A stretch of DNA of 64,000 nt from Roseiarcus sp963794655 (lineage in GTDB: Bacteria > Pseudomonadota > Alphaproteobacteria > Rhizobiales > Beijerinckiaceae). The DNA is taken from NCBI GenBank assembly GCA_963794655.1, contig CAWCEV010000008.1, forward strand, positions 124,001 to 188,000. The letters run 5' to 3'. Each line of letters begins with the position of its first letter. Position 1 is the stretch's first letter. The position numbers and the translations under genes are program-made. Below, piece by piece: positions 1-10,233 of the stretch. The notes under the pieces were generated by a model that searched no databases, was not told where the DNA came from, and was given only the letters and a program-made list of their open reading frames with translations.

Positions 1-11
1 GGACGACATCG

Positions 12-746
12 ATGAACGACAAGCCCGAACTTGCCGCCCTACCCGACCTCGCGAACGCGATCCGGCAGGCGCGCATCGAGAACGCAGAGCGCGGCGAGGC
101 GATCGCGGATTTGCGCGAGATTGAAATGGGCCGTCTCGGGCTGCTCGAAAGCGCGCTCAGGCCGGTCGTCGCGCAGGCGCCGCCGGATGTCGACATGTTT
201 GATCTGGCGCTGGCGCAAGGCGATCATCCGCGTCTTTTCGTCGACATGATCGCCTTCATCGACATGGCGCACGACCGGCGCACTTACCGGTTCCATCAGG
301 ACACGCGCAACGGTCGCGTGCTGATCGCCGAAAGCCAGTCGGTCGAAGCCATCGCCGCCGCGGTCGCCGGTTATGTCGCCCGCCGCCTGATCGAGCGCGA
401 GCGCGCGCTGGCCGCGGAATCGCGAGACGCGCAGGCGGCCCATGCCGAGAAGGCGCCGCAGGCCGAGGCAAACGGGCCGCGCGCCTGGCCCCTTGCCAAC
501 GGAGCCGCCCGCGGCGCGCCCATGTCGATCCACTCCGCGACCGAGGCGATCGAAGCGACAACGGGCGAATGGGCGGCGCCTCCGAGGCGCGGATTCCTCC
601 GGCGGCTTGGCGACGCGCTGAGCCTGTTCCTGATGATGTTGGGGTCGATCACGCTTGCGCTCCTGATCGGGCTTGGCGGTTATCTTGCCTGGACGATGCG
701 GCTGCACGACCTCTGGGATCAGTGGACTGGGGCGTCGCCGTTCTGA
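12..746 (+). CDS. Hypothetical protein with C-terminal membrane anchor
   Basis: A 244-residue protein of no family I can name. The first ~140 residues are charged and probably helical. Residues ~140-195 are Ala/Pro-rich and low in complexity. One hydrophobic segment at about residues 203-228 (rich in Leu, Ile and Gly) is followed by a short polar tail, so it is probably a tail-anchored inner-membrane protein with its bulk in the cytoplasm. Codon use matches the following genes. The gene is followed by a 159-bp gap before malonyl-CoA decarboxylase, so a shared operon is possible but not shown. No catalytic motif is visible. Confidence 0.6.
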   Translation: MNDKPELAALPDLANAIRQARIENAERGEAIADLREIEMGRLGLLESALRPVVAQAPPDVDMFDLALAQGDHPRLFVDMIAFIDMAHDRRTYRFHQDTRNGRVLIAESQSVEAIAAAVAGYVARRLIERERALAAESRDAQAAHAEKAPQAEANGPRAWPLANGAARGAPMSIHSATEAIEATTGEWAAPPRRGFLRRLGDALSLFLMMLGSITLALLIGLGGYLAWTMRLHDLWDQWTGASPF

Positions 747-905
747 AATTGGACCGCGATTTCGCCAACCGGTCGCATTCGTGATCAACCGTCTCGACGC
801 TTGCGCATTTTCGTTGCGTGCGCGGCTTGATTCCCTTCGGGCCTCGCACGACAATCGCTTCTCGTCAGTCCGCATGAGGCGCCGGCGCCAAGGCCGACGG
901 AAACG

Positions 906-2281
906 ATGTCCAACGCCTTTTTTTACGATCTGCTGACCTCGATCGCCGAGCGCGGGCGCTCCGTGCTCAAGATCAAGCCGTGGCCGAAGGACGGCGAGAA
1001 CCGCGCCGAATCGCTCGATTGAGTTCCTGCCGGGCGCTGGTCGAAGGCCGCGGCGAGGCGTCCGGAGTCGCGCTCGCCGCCGAGATCCTGCGCCGCTACC
1101 GCGCGCTCGATCCGTCGGACCATGCGGCGTTCTTTGGCTCGCTTGCCGACGAGTTCGGGCCTGATCGCGAGCGGGTGATGACGGCGATCGCCAATTTCGA
1201 CATCGACGCCGACGAGGCCGCCGCGAGCGAAATTCACTACGCGTCCGAGCCGCGCCGCCACGAGCTTTTCCGGCGGCTCAATCGGGCGCCCGGCGGCACA
1301 GCGGCGCTAGTCGAGATGCGGGCCGACCTCCTGGCGCTGATCAACCAGAACCCATCGCTCGCGATCGTCGATCGCGATTTTCTCCATCTGTTCGGTTCAT
1401 GGTTCAATCGCGGGTTTCTGGTGTTGCGCCGGATCGACTGGTCGTCGCCGGCGGCGCTGCTCGAAAAGATCATCCGGTACGAGGCGGTGCACGAGATCGG
1501 CGACTGGGACGAGCTCAGGCGGCGCATCGATCCGGCCGACCGGCGATGCTATGCCTTCTTCCATCCGCGACTTGTCGACGAGCCGCTGATCTTCGTCGAG
1601 GTGGCCCTGACGCTGACGCCGCCGGCGGCGATTGCGCCGCTGCTCGCCGAAAAGCGGGCCCAGCTGTCGCCGGACAAGGCGCGAGTGGCCGCGTTCTATT
1701 CGATCTCGAATTGCCAGCAGGGTCTGGCGGGGGTCAATTTCGGCAACTTTCTGATCAAGCAGGTGGTCGAGGAAATCCGGCGCGAGCTGCCGGCGATCGA
1801 GACCTTCGTCACGCTATCGCCGGTCCCGGGCTTCCGCGCCTGGCTCGAGACGACCGAGGATGCGTCGATCGCGCCGTTGAGAAGCGCCGCACTTCCCCTC
1901 GCGGCCGAGGAGAATTGGCCGACCGCACCGGGGGTCGCGCCACGATTGCGCGCGGCGCTCGAGCCGCTTGCGGCCTACTATTTCCTGAAGGCGCGCCGGC
2001 CTGACGGGCGGGTGATCGACCCGGTCGCCCGCTTCCATCTTGGCAACGGCGCGAGCCTCGAGCGCATCAACTGGCAAGGCGACCTGTCGCCGAAGGGGCT
2101 CGCGGACTCCTACGGCGTCATGGTCAACTATCTTTATGATCTCGACGAAATCGAGCGGAACCACGAGGCGTTCGTCAATCGTGGCGTGGTTGCGGCGTCG
2201 AGCGCGGTGAAGAAGCTCGCCCCCGCCGCCCCCTCGCGGCTGCGGGCGGCGCTGCCGGGCGCGCTGACGTCGAACGCGTGA
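906..2281 (+). CDS. Malonyl-CoA decarboxylase, N-terminal frameshift
   Basis: Converts malonyl-CoA to acetyl-CoA and CO2. The main reading frame (from about 1022) carries the family features, including a catalytic-Ser context TLSPVPGFRAWL and a catalytic-His context RFHLGNGASLERINW, and a helical N-terminal half starting CRALVEGRGEASGVALA. The first 38 codons from ATG 906 (MSNAFFYDLL...) look like the native N-terminus but lie in another frame and hit TGA at 1020; the rest continues in the -1 frame. One missing base near 1014-1028 explains this. An in-frame ATG at 980 could give a 433-residue protein but would begin with unrelated sequence. Either a recent frameshift or an assembly indel. Family assignment is firm; integrity is not. 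Confidence 0.8.
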
Positions 2282-2290
2282 GCGCGCAGA

Positions 2291-3346
2291 CTAGGGTCGC
2301 GCCTCCAGCACCATGTTGAACGGCGTCTCGGTCGCCTTGCGCACCCTGCCGAAGCCGCCCTCGGTGATCGCTGACGAGAGCTTGGCGAAGCCCGCCTGTG
2401 CCCCGAAGGCCGCGCCGACCTGCTGGTCGAGCGACGTTGGAATGCACACCATCGTGGAGCCCGCGTAGTACATCCGGCTCACCGGATTGAGATTGTCCTC
2501 CAATCGATCGCCAGCCGCGGGTTCGACGATCATCCAGCTTCCATCGGGTTTCAACGTCTCGCGCACATGGCGCGCCGCGCCAACCGGATCACCCATGTCG
2601 TGAAGGCAATCAAAGAAGGTCACGAGATCGAGATTCTTGCCAGGAAAATCGCTTGCCATTGCGACCTCGAACTTCGTGTTCGCGGTCGCTCCATGCTGCT
2701 CCGCATGAATCCGCGCCTGCTCAACCGACGCCGGATGAAAATCGTAGCCGACGAACGTCGAGTTGGGAAACGCCTTCGCCATGAAGATGGTCGAAAACCC
2801 GTGCCCGCAACCGACGTCGGCGACTGTCGCGCCCGACTCGAGCTTCGCCATGACACCCTCCAGCGCCGGCAGCCAGGAGGCCACAAGGTTATTGTGATAG
2901 CCGACGCGGAAGAAGCGTCCGGTCGTGCAGAACAGACATTGCGACTGATCACCCCAGCCGACGCCCTTGCCGGAACGAAATGCCGGTTCGACCAGCGGCT
3001 GGTTGTCCAGCATAACCGCCACCATGTCGAAGGCGGGCAGCATATAGACGGGACTGTCGGGCTCAGCGAATACCCTCGCCTGTTCAGGCGGTAAGGTGAA
3101 CTTCTTGGTGTCCGGCGCGTATTCGAGGTACCCTGAAGCGGCCTGTTGCGACAGCCACTCGCGCGTATAGCGCTCGGCCACCTTCGCTTTCGCCGCAAGC
3201 TCCGCTGATGTCATCGGACCCTGCTCATGGAGCGCCTTGTAGAGGCCGAGCTTGTCGCCCATGCGCACCAGCGGCACGCTGAGAGCGCCGCCGATGTCGC
3301 CCAGGATCTTGTCCATGAATTGATTGAGCTTGGTCTCGTCAACCAT
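2291..3346 (-). CDS. Class I SAM-dependent methyltransferase with winged-helix N-terminus
   Basis: A 351-residue methyltransferase on the minus strand, convergent with the decarboxylase gene (9-bp gap). Residues ~10-90 resemble the dimerisation/winged-helix domain of O-methyltransferase-like enzymes (MTSAELAAKAKVAERYTREWL). The SAM-binding Rossmann core follows, with motif I VADVGCGHG at ~175-183, an acidic strand end (FVGYDFHP) and a post-motif DLVTFFDCLHDMGDP. The C-terminus holds a conserved-looking NPVSRMYYAGSTMVCIPTS segment. The substrate cannot be inferred from sequence. DUF4337 and MscS genes follow upstream on the same strand. Confidence 0.8.
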   Translation of the reverse strand: MVDETKLNQFMDKILGDIGGALSVPLVRMGDKLGLYKALHEQGPMTSAELAAKAKVAERYTREWLSQQAASGYLEYAPDTKKFTLPPEQARVFAEPDSPVYMLPAFDMVAVMLDNQPLVEPAFRSGKGVGWGDQSQCLFCTTGRFFRVGYHNNLVASWLPALEGVMAKLESGATVADVGCGHGFSTIFMAKAFPNSTFVGYDFHPASVEQARIHAEQHGATANTKFEVAMASDFPGKNLDLVTFFDCLHDMGDPVGAARHVRETLKPDGSWMIVEPAAGDRLEDNLNPVSRMYYAGSTMVCIPTSLDQQVGAAFGAQAGFAKLSSAITEGGFGRVRKATETPFNMVLEARP

Positions 3347-3359
3347 CCTCGTTTCCTCG

Positions 3360-3941
3360 CTAGCCGATGAAGGTCAGCACCGTCGGAGCGAGAAATCCGA
3401 GCGCGAGCAGGATGGCGCCGATCGCGCCCAGCGCAACGCTGAACCACACGAGCGCGGTCATTCCGGTGATGATCGCCGCCGACGCGAGGACGATCGCGAT
3501 CTGGGTGAGCCCGCTCCCAAGCTCGTAGTGGCCGAGCCGGCGATTGGCCAATTCCCGGGTTTCCGAGGCCTCCTTCGCCCGCTCCTGGATTTTGTCCATG
3601 CTGTCTTCCGGGGTCTTCGGGTCCTTCTCATAGTGCGCGACGGTCGCCTTGAAATCGGCGATCTGCTTCTCGAACGCCGCTTGCGCGGTCGGGTCGGTGA
3701 TTGCGGTCTTCTGCGCCTCGAGCGTCGAGGCGGCGGTTTCGACGACGGTCGAGCGAATTCTCTTCGCCTGATAGAAATTGAACAGGTCGGAGGACTCGAT
3801 GTTCTTCTCCGTCGACAGATGCTGGGCGTTTTTCGCCCCAGCTTCCGCCAGCGCCAACAACAGCGCGAGCACCGCGATCAGAAGCGCGACCGCCCGGCTC
3901 TTTTCCTTGGCCTCGACTGCGGAATCAGTGGCTTCCGACAT
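3360..3941 (-). CDS. DUF4337-like membrane protein
   Basis: A 193-residue inner-membrane protein. One N-terminal hydrophobic helix (about residues 17-35) is followed by a ~100-residue soluble, charged, probably coiled segment, then two hydrophobic helices in the last ~50 residues. This layout, with NFYQAKRIRST early in the soluble part, matches the DUF4337 family, whose function is unknown. It lies 13 bp upstream of the methyltransferase gene on the same strand and may be cotranscribed. Confidence 0.65.
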   Translation of the reverse strand: MSEATDSAVEAKEKSRAVALLIAVLALLLALAEAGAKNAQHLSTEKNIESSDLFNFYQAKRIRSTVVETAASTLEAQKTAITDPTAQAAFEKQIADFKATVAHYEKDPKTPEDSMDKIQERAKEASETRELANRRLGHYELGSGLTQIAIVLASAAIITGMTALVWFSVALGAIGAILLALGFLAPTVLTFIG

Positions 3942-4105
3942 CAGACGCTCCCCTCCTCGGCCCGCGCCTCATGCAAAAGGCGGCGAATCGGCACGCTAAC
4001 GCCATTTCACGCATAATTCGATGGTCATACCGGCTGGCGCGGCCGGGTTTTCCCCATGATCCGGCGGCGCCCGGCCGCCGGCGTCACGCCGCCCGCTCAC
4101 CCGCT

Positions 4106-5768
4106 TCACCCGGCCGCGGGCGTTGCGTCGGGCTTCGCCTCGGCCACCGGCGGGGCCTTCACGACGCCGGTCGTCTGATTGACGATGACGGCTTTCCAGA
4201 TGTTGTCGTTGGGCACGATCTTCAGCAATCCGTCGTCGGTCTCGATATAGGTGCTGAAGATGCTGACCCGTGTGACCCTGCCCTTGATGCCGCCGCCGAC
4301 TTCGACCTCGTCGCCGACGTCGAACGGCTTATTGACCATGATGAGAAGGCCGCTGGCGAAATTGCTGAGCGTGCCTTGCAGCGCGAAGGCGACGACGAAG
4401 CCCGCCGCGCCGATGATCGCGAGCAACGGCGCGAGGTTCACTTCGAGCGCCGACAATCCGAGCAGGACGCCGATCAAAACGATGATCCGCCCGGAGCTCG
4501 AGATGACAAAGTCGCGCAGCAAATGCGAGGTCACCCGCCCCCCGGCCATCACACGGCGCAGGATCATGCGAACGATCCACGCGACGATGATCGAGCCGAC
4601 GATATAGCCGATGAAGGTCGCGAGATTGCGCGCCCATCTGAGGCCCCCCTCGTCGGCTGTGAGCCAGGCGGAGATCCTCGCCATCGTCGCGGCGCGGTCG
4701 GAGACGTCGATCTTGATGCCGCCGATCGAGGCGATGTAGAGCCGATAGGTCTTCGGATCGCCGCCCTTGAGCTCCCACTTGTCGAGGACGACCTTCAGGC
4801 GATCGACGAGCGCGGTGCGTTCGCTCATCAACTGCGTGCTGTAATCGACCAGCTGGACCTTGACGTCGGTCTTCGCGGCCGAGGCTTCATCGGCCTTCTC
4901 CGCCAGCTTCTCGGCCTTTTTCGATGTGTCGGCGACCGCAGCGGTCGCGGCGCCGGGCGCGGCCGCCATCGCGTTTCCGGCTGCCGCCGGAGCTGATTCT
5001 GCCAACGTCTTGATCTGGTCCGCGGCGGCGGCCTCCTTCTCGCTCGCCGCGACCCACCTTCTCGACCTTCGCGGTGTCGCCGGTAGCGTCGGACTTCTTC
5101 GCCGCCGTTTCGGCAGCCTTTTGCATCACGTCCTTGTCGTCCGCCGCCGGCACGACTTTCGTGCCCGGGCCGGAATCCGTCACCGTCGCCGGCGGGGGCG
5201 CCGCATCGGCCTGCTTCGCCATCGCGGCGGTGGTCGCCTCGGCCTTTTTCTCTTCCTTGGCGGTTTCCTTGGTCGCAGTCGCGACCGTCTGGGCGAGGGT
5301 CTTCTGCGCATCGGCAAGATGCTTCGCCGCCGCCTCCTTGTCCTTGTCGGTCGTCGCGGCTTTGACTTCTTCGGTCGCCTTGGCGAGATCGGCGGCCGCC
5401 GCCTTCTGCTTCTCGAGCTGTGCGATTTCGCGGTTCTTGCGCCGCACGTCGAGCTCGGCGACCGAGATTTCGCGTTCCTTTGCCTGAAGCAGGGCGAACC
5501 AGCCTTTGACCTCGGTCGCGATCTCGTCGGCGGTCATCGGCTCGAGCAGAAGCTCGAGATCGTCAAGCGCGATCTCAGGATCCTTCGTCGTGACCGGCTC
5601 GGCCGCCTTCGCTGCGGCCTTCGTCGTGTCGGCGGCCGGCGGCGCGGCGGCGTCCTCCGCCCATGCGGACGCCATGACCCCGGCGCTCAGAACAAACGAA
5701 AGACCGAGAACCGCGATGAATTGACCAGCCCGCTTGCCCCCGAACATGCGCCCCGCCCTTCCAGCCAA
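4106..5768 (-). CDS. MscS-family mechanosensitive channel, internal frameshift
   Basis: Reads as one ~553-residue channel protein if one base is removed from the CCC run at 5053-5055. The N-terminal half (5768 down to ~5056) has a cleavable signal peptide ending near ASAWAE, then an Ala/Lys/Glu-rich coiled-coil periplasmic domain. The C-terminal half (from ~5055) carries the MscS pore and beta domain: two or more TM helices, the Gly/Ala-rich pore helix (GAAGFVVAFALQGTLSNFA) and NKPFDVGDEVEV. Signal-peptide and coiled-coil extensions are common in alphaproteobacterial MscS relatives. As sequenced, the two halves are in different frames, so this is either an inactive gene or a base-calling indel. 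Confidence 0.8.
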
Positions 5769-5948
5769 CCTTGGATTTATCGGCGCTTATACACCGCGAC
5801 GGCGCTGGGCGAATGATAATTTCGGCGGCAGAGCGCATATTTTGCTCGCGCGCCGCGCCTGATCCGCACAGGATCAGCCAGCCCCCGGTCGATGATTTTC
5901 GCCGGATTCCTTTGTCCGTGGTAATGTTCCGGGGCTGGAGGCGATGCA

Positions 5949-6776
5949 ATGAGCGAGACCAGAAAGCTCGCGGCGATCCTGGTCACAGACATTGTCGGCT
6001 ACAGCCGGCTTGCCGGCGCCGACGAGGATCGCACGCTCGCGCGCATCAGGGCGTTGCGCAGCGATCTCGTCGAGCCGACGATTGCCGCCAATCGCGGCCG
6101 AATCGTCAAAAGCACCGGCGATGGCTCGATCGTCGAGTTCCGCAGCGTGGTCGACGCCGTGCGCTGCGCCATCGAACTGCAGAACGGCATGGTCGAGCGA
6201 AACGCCGGCGTGGCGCCGGAGCGGCGTATCGAATACCGCGTCGGCGTTCATCTGGGCGACGTGGTCGAGGAGAGCGACGGCGATCTCATGGGCGACGGCG
6301 TCAACATCGCCGCGCGGCTCGAGAGCGTCGCCAAGCCCGGCGCGATCTGTCTTTCCGAGCAGGCTTACTGGCAGGTGAAGGGGCGGCTCGACCTCAAGGT
6401 CACCGATCTCGGCGCGACGCAATTGAAGAACATCGCCGAGCCGATCCGCGTCTACTCGCTCGAAGTGGGCGGGCCGGTGCAAGCGGTCTACCCGCAGGCG
6501 CAAGCGACGCCTCAGCCGCCGGGGCTATCGGTCGATCATCATGCCGCGATCGAGCGTATCGAGGCGAAGCGCGCCTTCGGGCGCCACCTGACCATCTATG
6601 TCGCCGTCAATTTCTTGCTCATCGCCATTTGGGCGATTGCCAGCCGAGGGTATTTCTGGCCGATCTGGCCCCTCCTGGGCTGGGGCGTCGGGCTCGGGGC
6701 GAACTACTGGAGCGTCTTCCTCCGGAGGCCAATCTCGGACGACGAGATCCGGCGCGAGATGGAGAAGGGGCGGTAG
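5949..6776 (+). CDS. Class III adenylate/guanylate cyclase with C-terminal 2TM domain
   Basis: A 275-residue nucleotide cyclase. Residues 6-170 are a complete class III catalytic domain: first metal Asp in LVTDIVGYSRL, STGDGSIVEFRS, and the second half GVHLGDVVEESDGDLMGDGV with NIAARLESVAKPG. After a short linker, residues ~205-275 form a two-helix membrane module with a basic-acidic tail, resembling the 2TM domain of bacterial histidine kinases and cyclases. Its catalytic domain closely resembles that of the cyclase-TPR gene at 45122. It starts at ATG 5949, divergent from the MscS gene. Confidence 0.88.
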   Translation: MSETRKLAAILVTDIVGYSRLAGADEDRTLARIRALRSDLVEPTIAANRGRIVKSTGDGSIVEFRSVVDAVRCAIELQNGMVERNAGVAPERRIEYRVGVHLGDVVEESDGDLMGDGVNIAARLESVAKPGAICLSEQAYWQVKGRLDLKVTDLGATQLKNIAEPIRVYSLEVGGPVQAVYPQAQATPQPPGLSVDHHAAIERIEAKRAFGRHLTIYVAVNFLLIAIWAIASRGYFWPIWPLLGWGVGLGANYWSVFLRRPISDDEIRREMEKGR

Positions 6777-6901
6777 CCGCGTTCAGGCAGAATTCGCGGC
6801 GATCATTGCGATCCGATGGACTGATATTTGTTCTGCCTCAATTTCCGCGGCCCGTACGCACGATAACCTCTCATCACATGATCTCGAACCGCGAGTTGAG
6901 T

Positions 6902-8353
6902 ATGAAACTTGTAATTGCCGCCACGTTAGCGGCTGCCAGTTGTGTTTCTATGGCGAATGCGCAGATGCCGGCAGCGGCGCCTGCCTCGGCCGAGGATATC
7001 CGGAAGCATGACGCGCAAGCCGAGGAGGAGTGGTATTATTCCGTTGGCATTCAGAACTATGTCTTCACTCTCCCGCTGACGATCGTCGAGCGCGAACGAA
7101 AATTGCGGCTTAATCCGGCCGCGCTTGAAAAGGCGAAGAAGGTCGCACCCGCGGCCCCAATTAATCACATCGGCAACATGCTGACCCTGGCGACCGCCGA
7201 CGATGTGATGCCCTACACGCCCAACAACGACACTATCTACAGCGGGTCGCTGCTCGAACTCGCCGACCAGCCGATCATCCTGACCGCGCCGGACATTCAT
7301 GACCGCTACTGGTCCGTCGAAGTTGCGGACGCTTACACCAACAACATCTTCTACATCGGCACGCGCGCGACCGGCGGCGATGGCGGCAATCACGCGTTCG
7401 TCGGCCCGAACTGGAAGGGCGAACTGCCCCCCGGCGTGGTCGAGCACCGCATGCCGACCAACGATATGATGTTTGCGCTACGCATTGGCGTCCTGCCGCA
7501 AGACGAGGCGGACCTCAAGAAGGTCAACGAACTGCAGCAACAGTTCCGCCTCACCTCGCTCGACAACTGGGGCGACAAGAGCAAGTTCGGCCAGGTCGCG
7601 GCGCTGCATGACGCACCGCTCCCGGAGCATGACGGCGATCTCGCCTATTTCGAGACGGCTGCGGACCTCCTCATGCGGAATCCGCCGCCGCCGGACCAAG
7701 GGGCCGCGGTGATGCTCTTAGCGCGCGGCGGCATCGACGTCGGCCAGCCGATGGATGTCTCCAAGCTCGACGAACCGGCCCACAAAGGGCTCGTCCGAGC
7801 GGCGCAGGAGGGCCCGGAAATCCTGAAGTGGAAAGTGAAGTATCGCGGCACGCCATACCCGACGCGATGGAACAATCTGCGTCCGGGCGACTACGGTTTT
7901 GACTATCTCGATCGCTCGCTTGGCGCGCTCGAAGGGCTTTTCGTGCACGACCGGGCCGAGGCCGAGTATTTCAGCACCTATGAGGACGGCGACGCGCAGC
8001 TCCTCGACGGCTCGAACCTTTATGTCATTCACTTCAATAAGGACCAGATTCCGCCGACGATGAAGAACGGCTTCTGGTCCCTAACGATGTATGGCGCGAA
8101 TTTTCAGTTGGTGAAGAATCCGATCGATCGTTTTTCGATCGGCGACCGGACAAAAGGGCTGACTTCCAATCCTGATGGGTCGCTGGATATCTACGTCCAG
8201 AATGCGCCTCCGAAACGATACGAGAGCAATTGGCTGCCGTGCCCGCCGAGTGGGTTGTTCCGGATCAACTATCGCATCTACCTGCCAACGAAGGAGGCGC
8301 AGGACCCGGCGACGCTCGGCCAGTATCTGCCTCCAATCAAGAAAGCCGGTTGA
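6902..8353 (+). CDS. DUF1254/DUF1214 secreted protein
   Basis: A 483-residue exported protein. The chosen ATG at 6902 begins a clear signal peptide (Lys, then ~15 hydrophobic residues, ending SMANAQ); an in-frame ATG at 6878 would put a polar stretch before it. The first mature half is DUF1254 (PYTPNNDTIYSGSLLEL, DRYWSVEVADAYTNN), the second DUF1214 (FWSLTMYGANFQLVKNP and a C-terminal NWLPCPPSGLFRINYRIYLP). The two domains are usually found together; their biochemical role is not established. The open frame extends upstream to 5771, but that part is antisense-like shadow over the cyclase gene and is not coding. Confidence 0.85.
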   Translation: MKLVIAATLAAASCVSMANAQMPAAAPASAEDIRKHDAQAEEEWYYSVGIQNYVFTLPLTIVERERKLRLNPAALEKAKKVAPAAPINHIGNMLTLATADDVMPYTPNNDTIYSGSLLELADQPIILTAPDIHDRYWSVEVADAYTNNIFYIGTRATGGDGGNHAFVGPNWKGELPPGVVEHRMPTNDMMFALRIGVLPQDEADLKKVNELQQQFRLTSLDNWGDKSKFGQVAALHDAPLPEHDGDLAYFETAADLLMRNPPPPDQGAAVMLLARGGIDVGQPMDVSKLDEPAHKGLVRAAQEGPEILKWKVKYRGTPYPTRWNNLRPGDYGFDYLDRSLGALEGLFVHDRAEAEYFSTYEDGDAQLLDGSNLYVIHFNKDQIPPTMKNGFWSLTMYGANFQLVKNPIDRFSIGDRTKGLTSNPDGSLDIYVQNAPPKRYESNWLPCPPSGLFRINYRIYLPTKEAQDPATLGQYLPPIKKAG

Positions 8354-8377
8354 GGATGTTTCCGATGGGCCTCCGCC

Positions 8378-9286
8378 TCAAACCCTAAGCGCCTGCCGCT
8401 CGCCGATCGCCGCGCTTTCCGGCGCGAGGCCGCGGGCGCGGACGCCGACGCGCCAGCGCTCGCCGTCGCGCTCGAGGCGCACGAGATGATAAGCCGCGTG
8501 ATAGCGCGGGTCGCGGCGGGCGCCCGCCGCGGCGGACGGCGCCCCGATCACCGGAATCGCGCCCCCGACCGTGCGCGCGGCGCGCGAGGGAAGCGAGCGC
8601 ACGGCCTGCTCATGGGTGTGGCCGTGCAGGATCGCCTCGGCGCCGCGCTCGCGCACGATACGCGCGAACGCCGCAGCGTCGGAGAGGCCGCGCAGCGGCG
8701 GCGTGACGCCGGGGATCGGCGGGTGGTGGATGAGCACGACGCGCGCAAGCCCCTTGTCCCCGGTTTCGCCGAGCAATCCGGCGAAGGCCTCGAGCTGCCG
8801 CTTGCCGAGCTTGCCCGTCGCCATCAGCGGGCCGGTCGGCACCGCCGAAGAGAGGCCGATGATCGCGATCCCGTCGCGAACGCGAAGGTAAGGAAAGGTC
8901 GCTTCGCCCCGCGGCGCCTCGCCTTTCGTCCAGGGCGCGAATGTCGCCTCGAGCAGTGGCATCGACGCGCGCACATAGGCGTCGTGATTGCCGGGAACGA
9001 AGCTCACGTCGGTCGGCTCGCCGAGCGTCTTCATCCATAGGGCGGCGCGGTGGAACTCGGCGGGCATGCCGATATTGACGAGATCGCCGGTAACCGCGAC
9101 ATGGTCCGGCCGCTGGGCGCGCAGGTCCGCGACCAGGCGGGCGAGCATGGCCATGTCGTTGCGCCGCTCGCGTCCGCGCTTCCAGTTGATGAAGCCCATG
9201 ACGCGCTTCAACCTGAGATCGGCGAAGCCCGGCATCGGCGCCGGGCTCAGGTGCGGGTCGGTGATATGCGCGATCGTGAAGCTCAT
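8378..9286 (-). CDS. Calcineurin-like metallophosphoesterase
   Basis: A 302-residue binuclear-metal phosphoesterase. All family metal ligands are visible in order: DPHLS (D-x-H), GDLVN, GNHD, HHPP and GHTH. Start chosen at the ATG giving MSFTIAHITDPHLS, because the motif must lie at the very N-terminus; an upstream in-frame start would add 23 Pro/Gly-rich residues. Substrate unknown; relatives hydrolyse cyclic nucleotides, phosphodiesters or UDP-diacylglucosamine. It is divergent from the NUDIX gene, with a 134-bp shared upstream region. Confidence 0.87.
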   Translation of the reverse strand: MSFTIAHITDPHLSPAPMPGFADLRLKRVMGFINWKRGRERRNDMAMLARLVADLRAQRPDHVAVTGDLVNIGMPAEFHRAALWMKTLGEPTDVSFVPGNHDAYVRASMPLLEATFAPWTKGEAPRGEATFPYLRVRDGIAIIGLSSAVPTGPLMATGKLGKRQLEAFAGLLGETGDKGLARVVLIHHPPIPGVTPPLRGLSDAAAFARIVRERGAEAILHGHTHEQAVRSLPSRAARTVGGAIPVIGAPSAAAGARRDPRYHAAYHLVRLERDGERWRVGVRARGLAPESAAIGERQALRV

Positions 9287-9420
9287 GTCCCTGACCGCCC
9301 CGCCGGGCGGCGGCCCGGGATGAACGATTTCGCGCCGCCATTGACCGGGCGGCAATAAGATTGCTTGAACGGAAACACAACCCCGGGCGTGTCGCCCCGG
9401 CCGGAGCCTTTTTCGAGCCC

Positions 9421-10110
9421 ATGCCCTCGCCGATTCGAGAGCGGCTGAAGTTACGCCTCATGCACTGGAGCTTCCTCCTTGCGCGGCCGATGACGCTCGG
9501 GGTCAGGGCGATCGTGGCCGACGCCGAGGAACGGGTTCTGCTGGTCAGGCACGGCTACGTCTCCGGCTGGCATTTCCCCGGCGGCGGGGTCGAACCCGGC
9601 GAGACTTGCGTCGAGGCGATGGCGCGGGAGCTCAAGGAAGAGGCGATGGTGGCGATCGACGGGCCGCCGCTGCTGCACGGCCTCTTCCTCAACACCCACT
9701 CGACTCGGCGCGACCATATTGCGGTCTACCTCGTCCGAACGTTCCAGGTGCTGGGCGAACGGGCGCCCGACTGGGAGATCGCGGAAGCGCGCTTTTTCCC
9801 GCGCTCGGCGCTGCCGGAGGACGCAACCCGCGCCACCCGGGCGCGACTCGCCGAGATCTTCGAATTCGGCGCCCCTGTCCGCCCGGTGGTGATGCGGCGG
9901 GCCGGGGGAAGACGCCTGCGCCAAACCGTATTACCTGTATTTTTGCGTGATATTCTCTGCCGGCGTCGCTACTATCACGAAACGGCGCCTAACCCGCTGA
10001 AAAAAAGACTTGTCCGGGCAAGTAGAACGCGGGGGACTGGCTCCCGCGCCTTCGGGAGCTTGTCTCGCCGGGCTTCGAAGCGCTTTCCTCCATCCGCCGC
10101 CATCCCATAA
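9421..10110 (+). CDS. NUDIX hydrolase with unusual C-terminal tail
   Basis: Hydrolyses a nucleoside diphosphate linked to another moiety. The Nudix box is visible as GGVEPGETCVEAMARELKEE, with Met replacing the usual Gly just after it; the metal-binding REL-x-EE core is intact. Start chosen at ATG 9421 (MPSPIRERLKL); in-frame codons from 9361 add a less likely leader. The fold should end near FEFGAPVRPVV. The following ~60 residues are Arg/Ser-rich, unlike the family, and the DNA beneath includes a GC-rich inverted repeat near 10028-10048, so the tail may result from loss of the native stop. Confidence 0.75.
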   Translation: MPSPIRERLKLRLMHWSFLLARPMTLGVRAIVADAEERVLLVRHGYVSGWHFPGGGVEPGETCVEAMARELKEEAMVAIDGPPLLHGLFLNTHSTRRDHIAVYLVRTFQVLGERAPDWEIAEARFFPRSALPEDATRATRARLAEIFEFGAPVRPVVMRRAGGRRLRQTVLPVFLRDILCRRRYYHETAPNPLKKRLVRASRTRGTGSRAFGSLSRRASKRFPPSAAIP

Positions 10111-10233
10111 TCAACTGAATTTGATAGTCAAAAGTCGATTAACGGCTCTGTAAGGGTGCGAGCGCTTCATTTCCCGCGACGTGGACTTTTGGCGCCCGCG
10201 CGGCTAGACTCAGGATCGAATGCGGGGAGATCG

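Noticed and set aside
980..1021. Native start of malonyl-CoA decarboxylase at ATG 980
   Set aside because: The residues it would add are unlike the family; the native N-terminus lies in the other frame from 906.
5771..6901. Upstream extension of the DUF1254 frame to an 860-residue protein
   Set aside because: The first 377 codons overlap the cyclase gene in another frame and are Arg-rich shadow; a signal peptide marks the true start at 6902.
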